NCBI GenBank assembly: GCA_022340195.1
Contig: JAJDOL010000358.1
Coordinates: 1 to 34,337 of the forward strand
Direction: 5' to 3'
Length of the DNA: 34,337 nucleotides
DNA from: Chromatiaceae bacterium
GTDB lineage: Bacteria > Pseudomonadota > Gammaproteobacteria > Chromatiales > Chromatiaceae
Below are positions 1 to 7,743 of the stretch, piece after piece. The position numbers and the translations under genes were made by a program. A model generated the notes under the pieces. It did not search any database. It was not told the DNA's origin and saw only the letters and a program-made list of their open reading frames with translations. How positions within the stretch are numbered: position 1 is the first letter of the stretch; each line of letters begins with the position of its first letter.

Positions 1-235
1 TGACGACGATTACGTGACATCCTTAGAGTCCGGTGGTGACTACTCCGACGAAATCCAGACGATCACATTGCCAGCAGGCTTATCGCCGGCACGTGAACCG
101 CCTCAGTATCCGCAACCTGACCTGCGCCATCATTCCCGCGATCTACGCCTATGCTGGGCGCTATCGATCCGTCCGGCGGTAGACTTGGTCCAACGATGGG
201 CCTCGCTGCGCTCGGCCCATCCTGCGGGGCGTCGC
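1..235. other. Window edge, non-coding region downstream of metY
   Basis: I see no convincing gene here. The open frames that run through it on the plus strand are antisense continuations of metY codon bias. The only structure I recognise is the GATGGGCC/GGCCCATC palindrome at 195-221, listed separately. Confidence 0.5.
195..221. repeat. REP-like palindrome after metY
   Basis: GATGGGCC (195-202) is a perfect inverted repeat of GGCCCATC (214-221) around an 11-nt loop rich in GCTGCGC. It lies 15 bp past the metY stop codon on the minus strand. The layout (GGATGGG, GC-rich loop, CCCATC) recalls the dispersed extragenic palindromes that are common between genes in many gammaproteobacteria. It may also act as a transcript-end hairpin, but there is no U-tract. 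The symmetry is read directly; the repeat-family assignment is from memory, and only one copy occurs in this window. Confidence 0.55.
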
Positions 236-1510
236 TTACCGCGCCGCCGCCAGGGCCTGATCCAGGTCGGCGATGATGTCGTCGATGTGCTCGATGCCGA
301 TGGACAGACGCACCATGTCCTCGGAGACACCGGCCGCTGCCAGCTCGTCGGGTCCGAGCTGGCGGTGAGTGGTGGTAGCCGGGTGGCAGGCCAGGGTCTT
401 GGCATCGCCGATATTGACCAGCCGCACCGCGAGCTGCAGGGCGTCGATGAATTTGGCCCCGCCTTCGCGCCCGCCCTTGATGCCGAAGGACAGGATGCTC
501 GCCGCCTTGCCCCCCATGTATTTGTCCACCAGCGGCTTGTCGGGGCTGTCGTCCAGGCCCGCGTAGCGCACCCACTCCACCTGGGGATGATCCTTCAGGT
601 ACTTGGCGACGGCCACCGCGTTCTCGCAATGGCGGTCCATGCGCACGGGCAGGGTCTCGATGCCCTGGAGAATCAGGAAGCTGTTGAATGGCGAGATGGC
701 CGCGCCCATGTTGCGCAGCGGCACCACCCGCGCGCGGCCGATATAGGCCGCCGGACCCAGAGCCTCGGTGTAGACCACGCCGTGGTAGGAGACATCGGGC
801 TCGTTCAGGCGGCGGAAGCGCTCGGCATGCTCGGCCCAGGGGAACTTGCCCGAATCCACCAGCACTCCCGCGATGGTCGTGCCGTGGCCGCCCATGTACT
901 TGGTCAAGGCGTGCACGACGATGTCGCAGCCGTGCTCGAAGGGGCGGCACAGGTAGGGCGTGGGCACCGTGTTATCGACGATCACGGGCACACCCTTGGC
1001 ATGAGCCATATCCGAGATCGCCTGCAGGTCCGCCACGTTCCCCGCCGGATTGCCGATGGACTCGCAGAAGACGGCCTTGGTGCGCGCATCGATCTTGGCA
1101 TCCATCCCCGCAATGTCGTTGGGCGCGACGAAACGCACCGCGATGCCCAACTGCGGCAATGTGTGGGCGAACAGGTTATAGGTTCCACCATAGAGTGTGG
1201 TCGTGGAGACGATATTGTCCCCCGACTCGCAGATGGTGAAGATCGAGTAGGTCGTTGCCGCCATGCCTGAGGCCAGCGCCAATCCGGCGATACCTCCCTC
1301 CATGGCCGCCACCCGCTTCTCCAGCACATCGCTGGTGGGATTCATGATCCGGGTATAGATGTTGCCCTCGACCTTGAGGTCGAACAGGTCCGCGCCATGC
1401 TGGGTGTCGTCGAAGGCATAGGAGGTGGTCTGATAGATGGGGGTGGCGACGGCCTTGGTCGTTGGATCCGGCGCAAAGCCGGCGTGGATAGCCAGGGTCT
1501 CGATCTTCAT
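236..1510 (-). CDS. metY: O-acetylhomoserine aminocarboxypropyltransferase (O-acetylhomoserine sulfhydrylase)
   Basis: A cytosolic PLP enzyme of the Cys/Met metabolism family. It makes homocysteine (or a cysteine-type thiol product) from O-acetylhomoserine and sulfide, so it assimilates sulfide into methionine. The 424-aa length is normal for MetY, which is longer than MetB/MetC. Visible signatures are the N-terminal ETLAIHAGF segment, the Y-x-R-x-x-NPT cofactor-binding motif near residues 52-59, the glycine-rich SGMAA loop near 81-85, and the PLP lysine K204 in ALTKYMGGHG. The ATG is preceded by a clear GAGGAG ribosome site. A promoter is readable about 75-100 bp upstream. The gene is alone on its strand, with no metX or sulfate-assimilation genes beside it. 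metY versus a closely related sulfhydrylase is the only real ambiguity. Confidence 0.96.
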   Translation of the reverse strand: MKIETLAIHAGFAPDPTTKAVATPIYQTTSYAFDDTQHGADLFDLKVEGNIYTRIMNPTSDVLEKRVAAMEGGIAGLALASGMAATTYSIFTICESGDNIVSTTTLYGGTYNLFAHTLPQLGIAVRFVAPNDIAGMDAKIDARTKAVFCESIGNPAGNVADLQAISDMAHAKGVPVIVDNTVPTPYLCRPFEHGCDIVVHALTKYMGGHGTTIAGVLVDSGKFPWAEHAERFRRLNEPDVSYHGVVYTEALGPAAYIGRARVVPLRNMGAAISPFNSFLILQGIETLPVRMDRHCENAVAVAKYLKDHPQVEWVRYAGLDDSPDKPLVDKYMGGKAASILSFGIKGGREGGAKFIDALQLAVRLVNIGDAKTLACHPATTTHRQLGPDELAAAGVSEDMVRLSIGIEHIDDIIADLDQALAAAR

Positions 1511-1901
1511 TAGATGACTCCTCGGGTGGTTGTCTTGTTATCGGTCGAGCGCGAGCCGCATCGCTAGCGCGCGCGGGAACTGGATATTACTGAGGTGCCA
1601 CGAGTCTGTCGACGCGTGTTCAGGAAGTGAGCTGCATTCGATCAAGCCGTTCCGAGAACAATCGTTCCGACGACCCATCGCGCCGATCGCGCGGAATACG
1701 CGGACGAAAAAGTCCGGCTGCATATCGACGACCCCCTTCCAAATGCGAAGCGCTTGGTCTCGAACAGCGGTCCCGGTCGGAGAAGGAGCTTGCCCAGGTC
1801 CGAACGGAGCTCGAAAAGTACGCTTGCGAAGAGAGCCCTTAGACGCCCAAGTGCATGGCTGTAGGAACTGCCGAGTGTCGCGGCTGTTTCTCTTTATCTT
1901 C
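1511..1901. other. Non-coding region upstream of metY
   Basis: Apart from the metY leader and promoter I find nothing that can be supported. Minus frame 1538-2002 and plus frame 1627-1842 are open. Their translations are rich in Arg and Ser, show no family motif and have no ribosome site, as expected for chance frames in GC-rich DNA. Confidence 0.4.
1584..1612 (-). promoter_or_regulatory. Predicted sigma70 promoter of metY
   Basis: Read on the minus strand, a -35 box TCGACA (1607-1612; 5 of 6 to TTGACA) is followed after exactly 17 nt by a -10 box TAATAT (1584-1589; 4 of 6 to TATAAT). Transcription would start near 1577, leaving a leader of about 67 nt before the metY ATG. The early leader is very GC-rich and can fold, but I could not match it to a SAM riboswitch class or to a MetJ box. 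Confidence 0.5.
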
Positions 1902-2219
1902 CTAACAAAACGGCCACAATGGGCAGCCTTCGAGCTGGGCTTTGACGAAGGCGCCCTCATCGGCAACGGGAAAACCTTCCCTGGCCTTCGCTTGAACAGC
2001 AAGCCGATTTACGAACAAGCAGATATTGTCCGCGGCGAGTTGGACTTTGTCGCGACTCCGCACGACCTTGTCGTGCTCCATCCGCTGCGCACCATCAGCC
2101 ACCATGCGCTCCAACATGCCCCGGCAGGGAGTCGATAGACTCAACCCCAGCGTGTGCACTTCGTCCTCCACCAGCCGCGTGAACCGATCCCTCAGACCCT
2201 CGTCACTCGTTTCCGACAT
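1902..2219 (-). CDS. Small conserved-looking hypothetical protein ending CPLWPFC
   Basis: A 105-aa acidic, mostly helical protein. It starts with ATG behind an AGAGG ribosome site about 9 nt upstream. The composition is protein-like (for example RFTRLVEDEVHTLGLSL and MVADGAQRMEHDK), unlike the Arg/Ser-rich antisense frames around it. Cysteines lie at 32, 67, 99 and 105, the last two inside the C-terminal CPLWPFC. I do not recognise a characterised family, although a CPxWPFC tail resembles short hypothetical proteins I recall from related bacteria. A C-terminal CxxxxxC could bind metal or form a disulfide, but this is inference. There is no signal peptide or membrane segment. It is isolated, with about 400 bp of non-coding DNA on each side. 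Confidence 0.6.
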   Translation of the reverse strand: MSETSDEGLRDRFTRLVEDEVHTLGLSLSTPCRGMLERMVADGAQRMEHDKVVRSRDKVQLAADNICLFVNRLAVQAKAREGFPVADEGAFVKAQLEGCPLWPFC

Positions 2220-2663
2220 CGCCGTTCGCCTCTCTCGATGTAACCGTTCAATCGCCCAATTTGCCGGCGGGATTATCCAATAATAGAAGGCTTCGCAAGC
2301 TCCATGCGGAAATTACGACGAAGCGCGAAATTTGGATCATTCTCTCTGGAAGCGAAGGACCGTGACATCCTTGCCCCATCGTTGGCTTGCCTCTCCCGGT
2401 AGAACATTGCGGAAGCGGATTGACTCCCGCTGCGAACCCTACCGGACAGTACCAGCATATTTGGCAGTCTTGCCGCTCTGGACACAACCTCCCACACCGC
2501 CACCGAGAACACCTCGGACTTCAGGCAGCCGGATTCTTCACGCCTGGAAGCAGCAGGAGATTGCAGAGATGGTCCGATGGAGTCGCGGACAAAGCACACG
2601 CACGCCTGGGCGACAGACACAGGGCGATACCACCCCCACCGCCGGCGGGGGCGTCTCGTCAAG
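2220..2663. other. Non-coding region between the CPLWPFC gene and the ankyrin gene
   Basis: I see no supported gene. A GC-rich imperfect palindrome sits just beyond the ankyrin gene stop, around 2635-2657 (CCCCACCGCCGGCGGGGG on the plus strand). It could form a hairpin at the end of that transcript, but there is no U-run, so I do not call it an intrinsic terminator. The open frames across 2273-2692 lack ribosome sites and recognisable motifs. Confidence 0.4.
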
Positions 2664-3140
2664 TTAATTCCCAGGTTTCTCCAGCAGGGCAATAGCCTCC
2701 TGCTGGTCTTTCTCCTTGGCGTAGTCCAGCGCCGTTTTGCCGTCGTCGTCTTTCAACGCCAAGTCCGAACCGGCCTCGACAAGCATCTTTACCGTGGCCG
2801 GCTTCCCGCCCGCGTACTTGGTGGCGCAGATCAGCGGCGTGTCACCCTGAATATTCTGGACATTCGGGTTAGCACCGCGGTCGAGGAGGATCTGTATTAC
2901 CTCGATATGATTTTCTACGGCGGCGTTGTTCAACGCATAGCTTCCGGTTTGGGTACGGCTGTTTACATCCACACCGCTTTCGAGTAGAGCGGATACCTGC
3001 GTGGCATCGCCATCGCCCGCCGCTGCGTAGAGTGTCTCGACATCGCCGGCGGACGCCGAGCTGACGACACCGACGAGACAAACTGCTACGGAGGCTAGGG
3101 ACCGGCGAACAAGTCCGGGCCAGATTGTCGAAAAGTTCAT
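2664..3140 (-). CDS. Exported ankyrin-repeat protein
   Basis: A 158-aa protein. The frame is open further upstream, but the ATG at 3138-3140 is chosen because it begins a clear Sec signal peptide: positive WPGLVRRS, then the hydrophobic LASVAVCLVGVV, then a cleavage site near SASA-GD. The mature part holds about three to four ankyrin repeats, visible as repeated G-x-TPL/A-LN-A-A, V-x-x-LL-x-x-G-A/V-x-x-x-x and N-x-x-D-x-x-G-x-T motifs (for example ALLESGVDVNSR, LLDRGANPNVQN, LVEAGSDLALKD, DDGKTALDYAKE). Ankyrin repeats bind other proteins; the partner is unknown. A periplasmic location is inferred from the signal peptide. It stands alone, so context gives no function. Confidence 0.88.
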   Translation of the reverse strand: MNFSTIWPGLVRRSLASVAVCLVGVVSSASAGDVETLYAAAGDGDATQVSALLESGVDVNSRTQTGSYALNNAAVENHIEVIQILLDRGANPNVQNIQGDTPLICATKYAGGKPATVKMLVEAGSDLALKDDDGKTALDYAKEKDQQEAIALLEKPGN

Positions 3141-3581
3141 GACAGACGCCCTTGGGTGGAAGTTTGGATCTTCCGTACCTACTGCGCACCACTCCGTGGG
3201 ATTCAGTATAGCTCGCGGTTCCAAGGGCGGCCGCGACCACAAGGGCATCCGCGGCGACCGGGACCTGCGGCGATGCGCAGCTTGGAAGGTTGGCGGAGGT
3301 CGGCGGCATTGACACGGCCGCTCACCTCGCCGCGAAAACGGGTGACCTCGTTCCTGCCCGCAGGTTGGCGGGCGTCTCATTTCGCCGCGAACCATCGCTT
3401 TCGACCCGAATCAGTCCGTCCAACTTGGAGGTTAAAGGTCCCCAACCCGTGAGAATGCGGACGTTGCGCGAACAGAAGGAAACGCGGCGCCCTTCCTCAA
3501 CCAAGAAATATTACGGTAATATGACAGCTGCCGAGCGAGGCAAATGCAGCGGATACATGGTGTGCGGCAAGGGCATCGATT
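3141..3581. other. Non-coding region between the ankyrin and cysteine-cluster genes
   Basis: A divergent intergenic region of about 440 bp. Its left part is GC-rich. From about 3470 onward it becomes AT-richer and contains a perfect 15-bp palindrome (3508-3522), described separately. I see no gene that can be supported on either strand. Confidence 0.4.
3508..3522. promoter_or_regulatory. Operator-like palindrome upstream of the cysteine-cluster gene
   Basis: ATATTAC (3508-3514), one G, then GTAATAT (3516-3522): a perfect inverted repeat with a 1-nt centre, 60 bp upstream of the start of the cysteine-cluster gene. It is AT-rich within otherwise GC-rich DNA, and TAATAT within it could also serve as a -10 box. 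A repressor or activator half-site pair is the natural reading; the regulator is unknown. Confidence 0.4.
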
Positions 3582-4073
3582 TTGAAAAAAAAGCGAGAAA
3601 GGAGATGCCGGCCATGCACCGCTTGCTGTGATGGCTGGGTACAGATGCTTATCGCCGACGTGCCGGTGTATCCGGGATGCCCTTGTCCGCACAGCACTGG
3701 AAGCGGCTGCGACGCCTACGAAAACCGCCCGATTGATCCGTGTGTCAATTTCAACTGTGGGTGGGTAATTCAAGACAGCCCGCTTCCGCAGTGGATGAAA
3801 CCAGATTCGGGAAAAGTAATCGTTGTATTCAACAAAATGAACTGGAATGGGCTTCCTGTTGATTTAGCCGTTCCCGTTGGCAAGCGAATTCCGCCACGGT
3901 CTCTGGAGTACCTGAAAAAATTCTCCGGAAACACAAAACGTCCGTTGATCTATACCGAGCAAATCGTTGAAGACGGCTTATTTCAAAGACAACAGCAGAT
4001 GTTCGGTTATGGCCCACCAGGGTTTCAGCAATACCTGATGCGCCTGCAACAAGAAGGCAGACCACTCTGGTAG
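3582..4073 (+). CDS. YkgJ-like cysteine-cluster hypothetical protein
   Basis: A 163-aa protein with nine cysteines packed in the first 60 residues (C9, C12, C15, C16, C33, C35, C43, C54, C59). The N-terminal CRPCTACC followed by CPCP and C-x-x-YENRP-x-x-P-C resembles the YkgJ-type CxxCC cluster proteins (UPF0153/zinc- or iron-chelating domain). The start is taken as TTG at 3582, with AAGGG 7 nt upstream, because the next in-frame ATG at 3645 would remove the CxxCxxCC motif. A good AAAGGAG lies just inside the gene, at 3598-3604, but leads only to out-of-frame ATGs. The base composition is clearly more AT-rich than the neighbours, which suggests lateral acquisition. It converges on the RND gene. 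The function is unknown; metal binding is inferred from the cysteines. Confidence 0.8.
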   Translation: MKKKRERRCRPCTACCDGWVQMLIADVPVYPGCPCPHSTGSGCDAYENRPIDPCVNFNCGWVIQDSPLPQWMKPDSGKVIVVFNKMNWNGLPVDLAVPVGKRIPPRSLEYLKKFSGNTKRPLIYTEQIVEDGLFQRQQQMFGYGPPGFQQYLMRLQQEGRPLW

Positions 4074-4158
4074 ACGGACAATCGTGTCTGGCCACGACAG
4101 AATCCCGGTTCTCGATCAGGAGGATTAGAGCCGCGAAAGCGCGAAAATTTCTGCGACT

Positions 4159-7100
4159 TCAATCTGAAGAGGTATCCGTCCCAGGCAACTGCGCGACCGG
4201 GGTAGCCGGCGCGCCCCCCGCCGGCGCGGGCACAAGGCCATCCTCGTCTTCCCGAACAGGCTTCTCGTAAAAGGCCTTGCGCGCGGCGATGCAGCGTAGC
4301 GGCAGGGTGAGCATGGTTAGAGTCACGGAGGTGATGGCCCCGAAGAGCAGCGAGATGGCCATGCCCTCGAAGATGGGGTCGAAGAGGATGGCGGCGGCAC
4401 CAGCCATCATGGTCAGGTCCGTCACCCAGATCGGGCGCATGCGTGTCTGCCCCGCCCTGATCACGGCCTCTTCGATCTCGAGTCCGCGGTGCATCTCGTT
4501 CTTGGCGAAGTCCACGAACAGGATGGAGTTCCGCACCTCGATTCCGGCCAGGGCGATGAAGCCGATCATGGAGGTCGCGGTGAACTCCGCGTCCAGCAGC
4601 CAGTGGCCGGGGACGATCCCGATGACCGTCAGTGGAATTGGAAGCATGACGGTGGCGGGGATCAGGAAGTTCTCGAACTCGATGACCAGCAGGATGTAGA
4701 TCAGGACCAGGGCGGCAGCGAAGGCCAGGCCCAAATCGCGGAAGGTCTCGTAAGTGACGGTCCACTCGCCAGTCCACTCGAAGCTCGATACGCCCTCCTC
4801 TTCAGGCGGGCCGGTAAGGGTTCCGGAAATTGTCAGGCCGTCGGGGGTTTCGTAGTCCTCGAGCAGATCCTCCACGCCCAGCATCCCGTAGATAGGCGCG
4901 CCCAGCCGGCCTGCCATCTCGCCCACCACGTATTCCATGGGCTGTAGGTCCGTATGGTAGATGACGGGGTCCTCGGGGACTTTCTCGAACGAGCCCAACT
5001 CGGCCAGGGACACTGTCGAGCCGTCGAAGGTCGGGATCGGCAGATGGCCGAGCGCGCCAGTGGATGCACGCTGGGAAAGGGGGAGCTCGACCAGGATCTT
5101 GACCGGTTCCAGCACCCTCGTCCGCTTGACGTCGCCGAGCTCGTACCCACCCATGGCCATGGCCAGGTTGCGGTTGATGGTGTCCACGGTGATGCCCCGG
5201 CGCGCGGCCTTTTCCGTATCCACCTCGAAGCGCCAGCGCTCGAAGGGCTCGCTCATGTAGTTGTCCACGTCGACGATGTCCGGGACCTCCGCGAACATGG
5301 TGGTCAGGTCCCTGGCGACCTGGCGCCTGGCGTCCGCATCCGGCCCGTAGACCTCGGCAACGACGGTCTGCAGGACCGGCGGGCCTGGCGGCATCTCCAC
5401 CACGGCGATGCGCGCACCCAGCTCCCGCGCGATGGGCGTGAGCAGATTGCGCACGGCGCTGGCAATCTCGTGGCTGCTGCGCTCGCGCTCGTGCTTGTCG
5501 ATCAACATGACCTGGATGTCACCCTCCCAGGCCCGTCCGCGCAGGTAGTAGTGGCGTACCATGCCGTTGAAGTTGAATGGCGAGACGGTGCCGACATAGG
5601 CCTGCAGGGCCGTAACCTCTGGCACTCGCCGCAGGGCCTCGGACAGGCGCCGGGTCACGTTCGCGGTGACCGGTAGGGCCGTCCCCTCCGGCATGTTGAC
5701 GACCACATTGAACTCCGGCTTGTTGTCGAAGGGCAGCATCTTCACCGTCACCGCCTTCGTGTAGAACATGGAGCAGGCGAGCGCGAAGGCGACGACGATG
5801 ACGACGAGCAGGACCCAGGCCAGGGGGCGGCTGCGGATGAAGGGTGAAACGATGGGCCGGTAGATCTTGCCGATGATCTCCTGGGTCCTGTGCTCCCGCT
5901 CCTCGGCGCTCTTCAGGGCATCGAGCCGCGGTCGCAGCTTGTAGGAGCACCAGGGCGTGAACACGAAGGCGGCGAACAGGGAGAAGCCCATGGCTACGGA
6001 GCCGAGGACCGGGATAGGCCGCATGTAAGGCCCCATCATGCCACTGACGAACCCCATGGGCAGCAGGGCGGCGAGCACGGTCAGGGTCGCGATGATAGTC
6101 GGGTTACCGACCTCGCGCACGGCATCGACGGCCACCTCGATGCTGGTTTTCCCCTCGAAAAGCCAGCGGCGAAAGATGTTCTCCGTCACCACAGTGGCAT
6201 CGTCCACGAGGATGCCGATGGAGAAGATGAGCGCGAACAGACTCACCCGGTCGATGGTGTAGTTCAGCGCCCAGGCCGACCAGATGGTGATCAGGATCAC
6301 CAGCGGGATGACGATGATGACGACCATGGCCGGCCGCCGGCCGATGGTGATCCAGGAGATAATGCTCACCGCCAGAGCGGCCTCGAGGAGGGCGGACAGG
6401 AGCTCGTTGACCTTGTCGTTGGCGGTCTTGCCGTAGTTTCGGGTCACGCTGACCCGGACGTTGTCCGGTATCAGACTTCCCTTCAGTCCCTCCAGCTTGG
6501 CCAGGATGTCGTCGGCGACCGTCACGCCGTTGGTGCCCTCCTTTTTGGCGATGGCGACCGTCACGGCGGGGGCGGAATCCGTCGGCGACTCACCTTTCAT
6601 GCCCGCGGAGCCCGAGTGATAGGTAACGAGCTCGGTGGTCTCCTCCGGAGCCTCGAATACGCGGGCGACGTCGCGCACATAGATGGGCATCCCGAAATGG
6701 CTTCCCACGACCAGATTAGCGACGTCGTCGGCCGAATGAAGGTAGCCTCCGGTGCTGACCTGGAGCAGCCGGCCACCCGTCTCCAAAGTGCCTGCCCCCT
6801 GCTCCCGGTTGGCCTGGCGGACTGTCTCGGCCAAGTAGTCCAGGCTGACACCGAATCCCGACAGTCGCTCCGGCTGCACCTCGATACGGATCTGCCGGCG
6901 GCGGCCGCCGACGACGAACCCGGATCCGGTGTTCTTCACCTCCTCCAGGCGCTGCAGGACATCATGAGCCAGGTTCCGCAGCTCGCTGTCGTCCATCTCC
7001 GTCGACCAGAGGGTCACTGTGACCACCGGCACATCGTCCACGCTCTTGGGCTGAACCAGGGGCATGGAGACCCCCGGCGGGATCTTGTCCAGGTTGGTTT

Positions 7101-7536
7101 GGAGCTTGTCGTGGACCTTGACTATGGAGGGGCCCAAGGGCTCGCCGACCTCGAAGCGCACGATGACCATCCCGCGCTCCCGCTCGGCCGCGGAGTAGAT
7201 GTGCTTGACCCCGGGGATCTCGCTCATCATGCGCTCCAGGGGCTGGATGGCAAGACTCTCGACCTGGTCCGCAGCGGCCCCCGGATAGTCGAAGAAGATG
7301 TCGATCATGGGCACCGAGATCTGGGGGTCTTCCTGGCGCGGGGTCACGAAAAGACCGATCAGGCCGACCACCAGGGTGGCCATCATCAGAAGAGGTGTTA
7401 GGGGAGAATCGATGAATAGCCTGGCAATGTTGCCCGCCAGTCCCAGGTGCCGTCGCTCCACGGGCGGCATCGGCAAGTGATAGTAAGCCGGGCGGCGCGA
7501 CCGATGCTTCGGATGATGATGAAGGATGCGGGACAT
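4159..7536 (-). CDS. RND-superfamily efflux permease (AcrB/HAE1-like)
   Basis: A 1125-aa inner-membrane proton-driven pump subunit. Features in order: an N-terminal amphipathic region, TM1 near residues 46-64, the first periplasmic porter/docking loop beginning PRQEDPQISVP, then TM2-6 including the proton-relay pair D445-D446 in SIGILVDDATVV. The second large periplasmic loop follows from about residue 575. The last TM bundle contains IALAGIEVRNSILFVDF, where R1002 occupies the place of the AcrB TM10 lysine. A hydrophilic C-terminal tail of about 35 residues is rich in Pro, Ala and Asp. The start could be M1 or M23; the ATG at 7536 has AGG about 10 nt upstream. No membrane fusion protein or outer-membrane factor is adjacent, although such pumps usually need both, so it presumably shares partners encoded elsewhere. 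The substrate cannot be read from sequence. Confidence 0.93.
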   Translation of the reverse strand: MSRILHHHPKHRSRRPAYYHLPMPPVERRHLGLAGNIARLFIDSPLTPLLMMATLVVGLIGLFVTPRQEDPQISVPMIDIFFDYPGAAADQVESLAIQPLERMMSEIPGVKHIYSAAERERGMVIVRFEVGEPLGPSIVKVHDKLQTNLDKIPPGVSMPLVQPKSVDDVPVVTVTLWSTEMDDSELRNLAHDVLQRLEEVKNTGSGFVVGGRRRQIRIEVQPERLSGFGVSLDYLAETVRQANREQGAGTLETGGRLLQVSTGGYLHSADDVANLVVGSHFGMPIYVRDVARVFEAPEETTELVTYHSGSAGMKGESPTDSAPAVTVAIAKKEGTNGVTVADDILAKLEGLKGSLIPDNVRVSVTRNYGKTANDKVNELLSALLEAALAVSIISWITIGRRPAMVVIIVIPLVILITIWSAWALNYTIDRVSLFALIFSIGILVDDATVVTENIFRRWLFEGKTSIEVAVDAVREVGNPTIIATLTVLAALLPMGFVSGMMGPYMRPIPVLGSVAMGFSLFAAFVFTPWCSYKLRPRLDALKSAEEREHRTQEIIGKIYRPIVSPFIRSRPLAWVLLVVIVVAFALACSMFYTKAVTVKMLPFDNKPEFNVVVNMPEGTALPVTANVTRRLSEALRRVPEVTALQAYVGTVSPFNFNGMVRHYYLRGRAWEGDIQVMLIDKHERERSSHEIASAVRNLLTPIARELGARIAVVEMPPGPPVLQTVVAEVYGPDADARRQVARDLTTMFAEVPDIVDVDNYMSEPFERWRFEVDTEKAARRGITVDTINRNLAMAMGGYELGDVKRTRVLEPVKILVELPLSQRASTGALGHLPIPTFDGSTVSLAELGSFEKVPEDPVIYHTDLQPMEYVVGEMAGRLGAPIYGMLGVEDLLEDYETPDGLTISGTLTGPPEEEGVSSFEWTGEWTVTYETFRDLGLAFAAALVLIYILLVIEFENFLIPATVMLPIPLTVIGIVPGHWLLDAEFTATSMIGFIALAGIEVRNSILFVDFAKNEMHRGLEIEEAVIRAGQTRMRPIWVTDLTMMAGAAAILFDPIFEGMAISLLFGAITSVTLTMLTLPLRCIAARKAFYEKPVREDEDGLVPAPAGGAPATPVAQLPGTDTSSD

Positions 7537-7556
7537 GTTTCAACCTATATAAGGCA

Positions 7557-7562
7557 ATTATA
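7557..7562 (-). promoter_or_regulatory. Candidate -10 box for the RND permease gene
   Basis: On the minus strand this hexamer is a perfect TATAAT, 20 bp upstream of the permease ATG. It would give a very short leader of about 14 nt. No good -35 box is visible at 16-18 nt, so an activator or a different arrangement may apply. Confidence 0.3.
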
Positions 7563-7743
7563 GTATTCTGATTTTCTCGCGTCCGCTTACCTCTACATCA
7601 GGTGTCATACCGCGAATCCCACCATTTGCGTCGCTCGGGGCCGGCGCACTCTTTCTCGACAATCCGAATGATCCGTTGCGTTGGCAAAGCGACGAGACCC
7701 CGTTTATGCTTCCGACTTCAACGGAGGAGGAGAAATCCGGACC

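Noticed and set aside
14-1270. Long plus-strand open frame opposite metY
   Set aside because: It is antisense to a certain gene, with His/Gly/Arg-rich composition produced by third-position GC bias.
1511-1580. SAM riboswitch in the metY leader
   Set aside because: Considered because such leaders often precede metY, but I could not match any SAM-class core to the sequence.
5890-7401. Long plus-strand open frame opposite the RND permease
   Set aside because: His/Gly/Asp-rich mirror of the permease codons; no motif or ribosome site.
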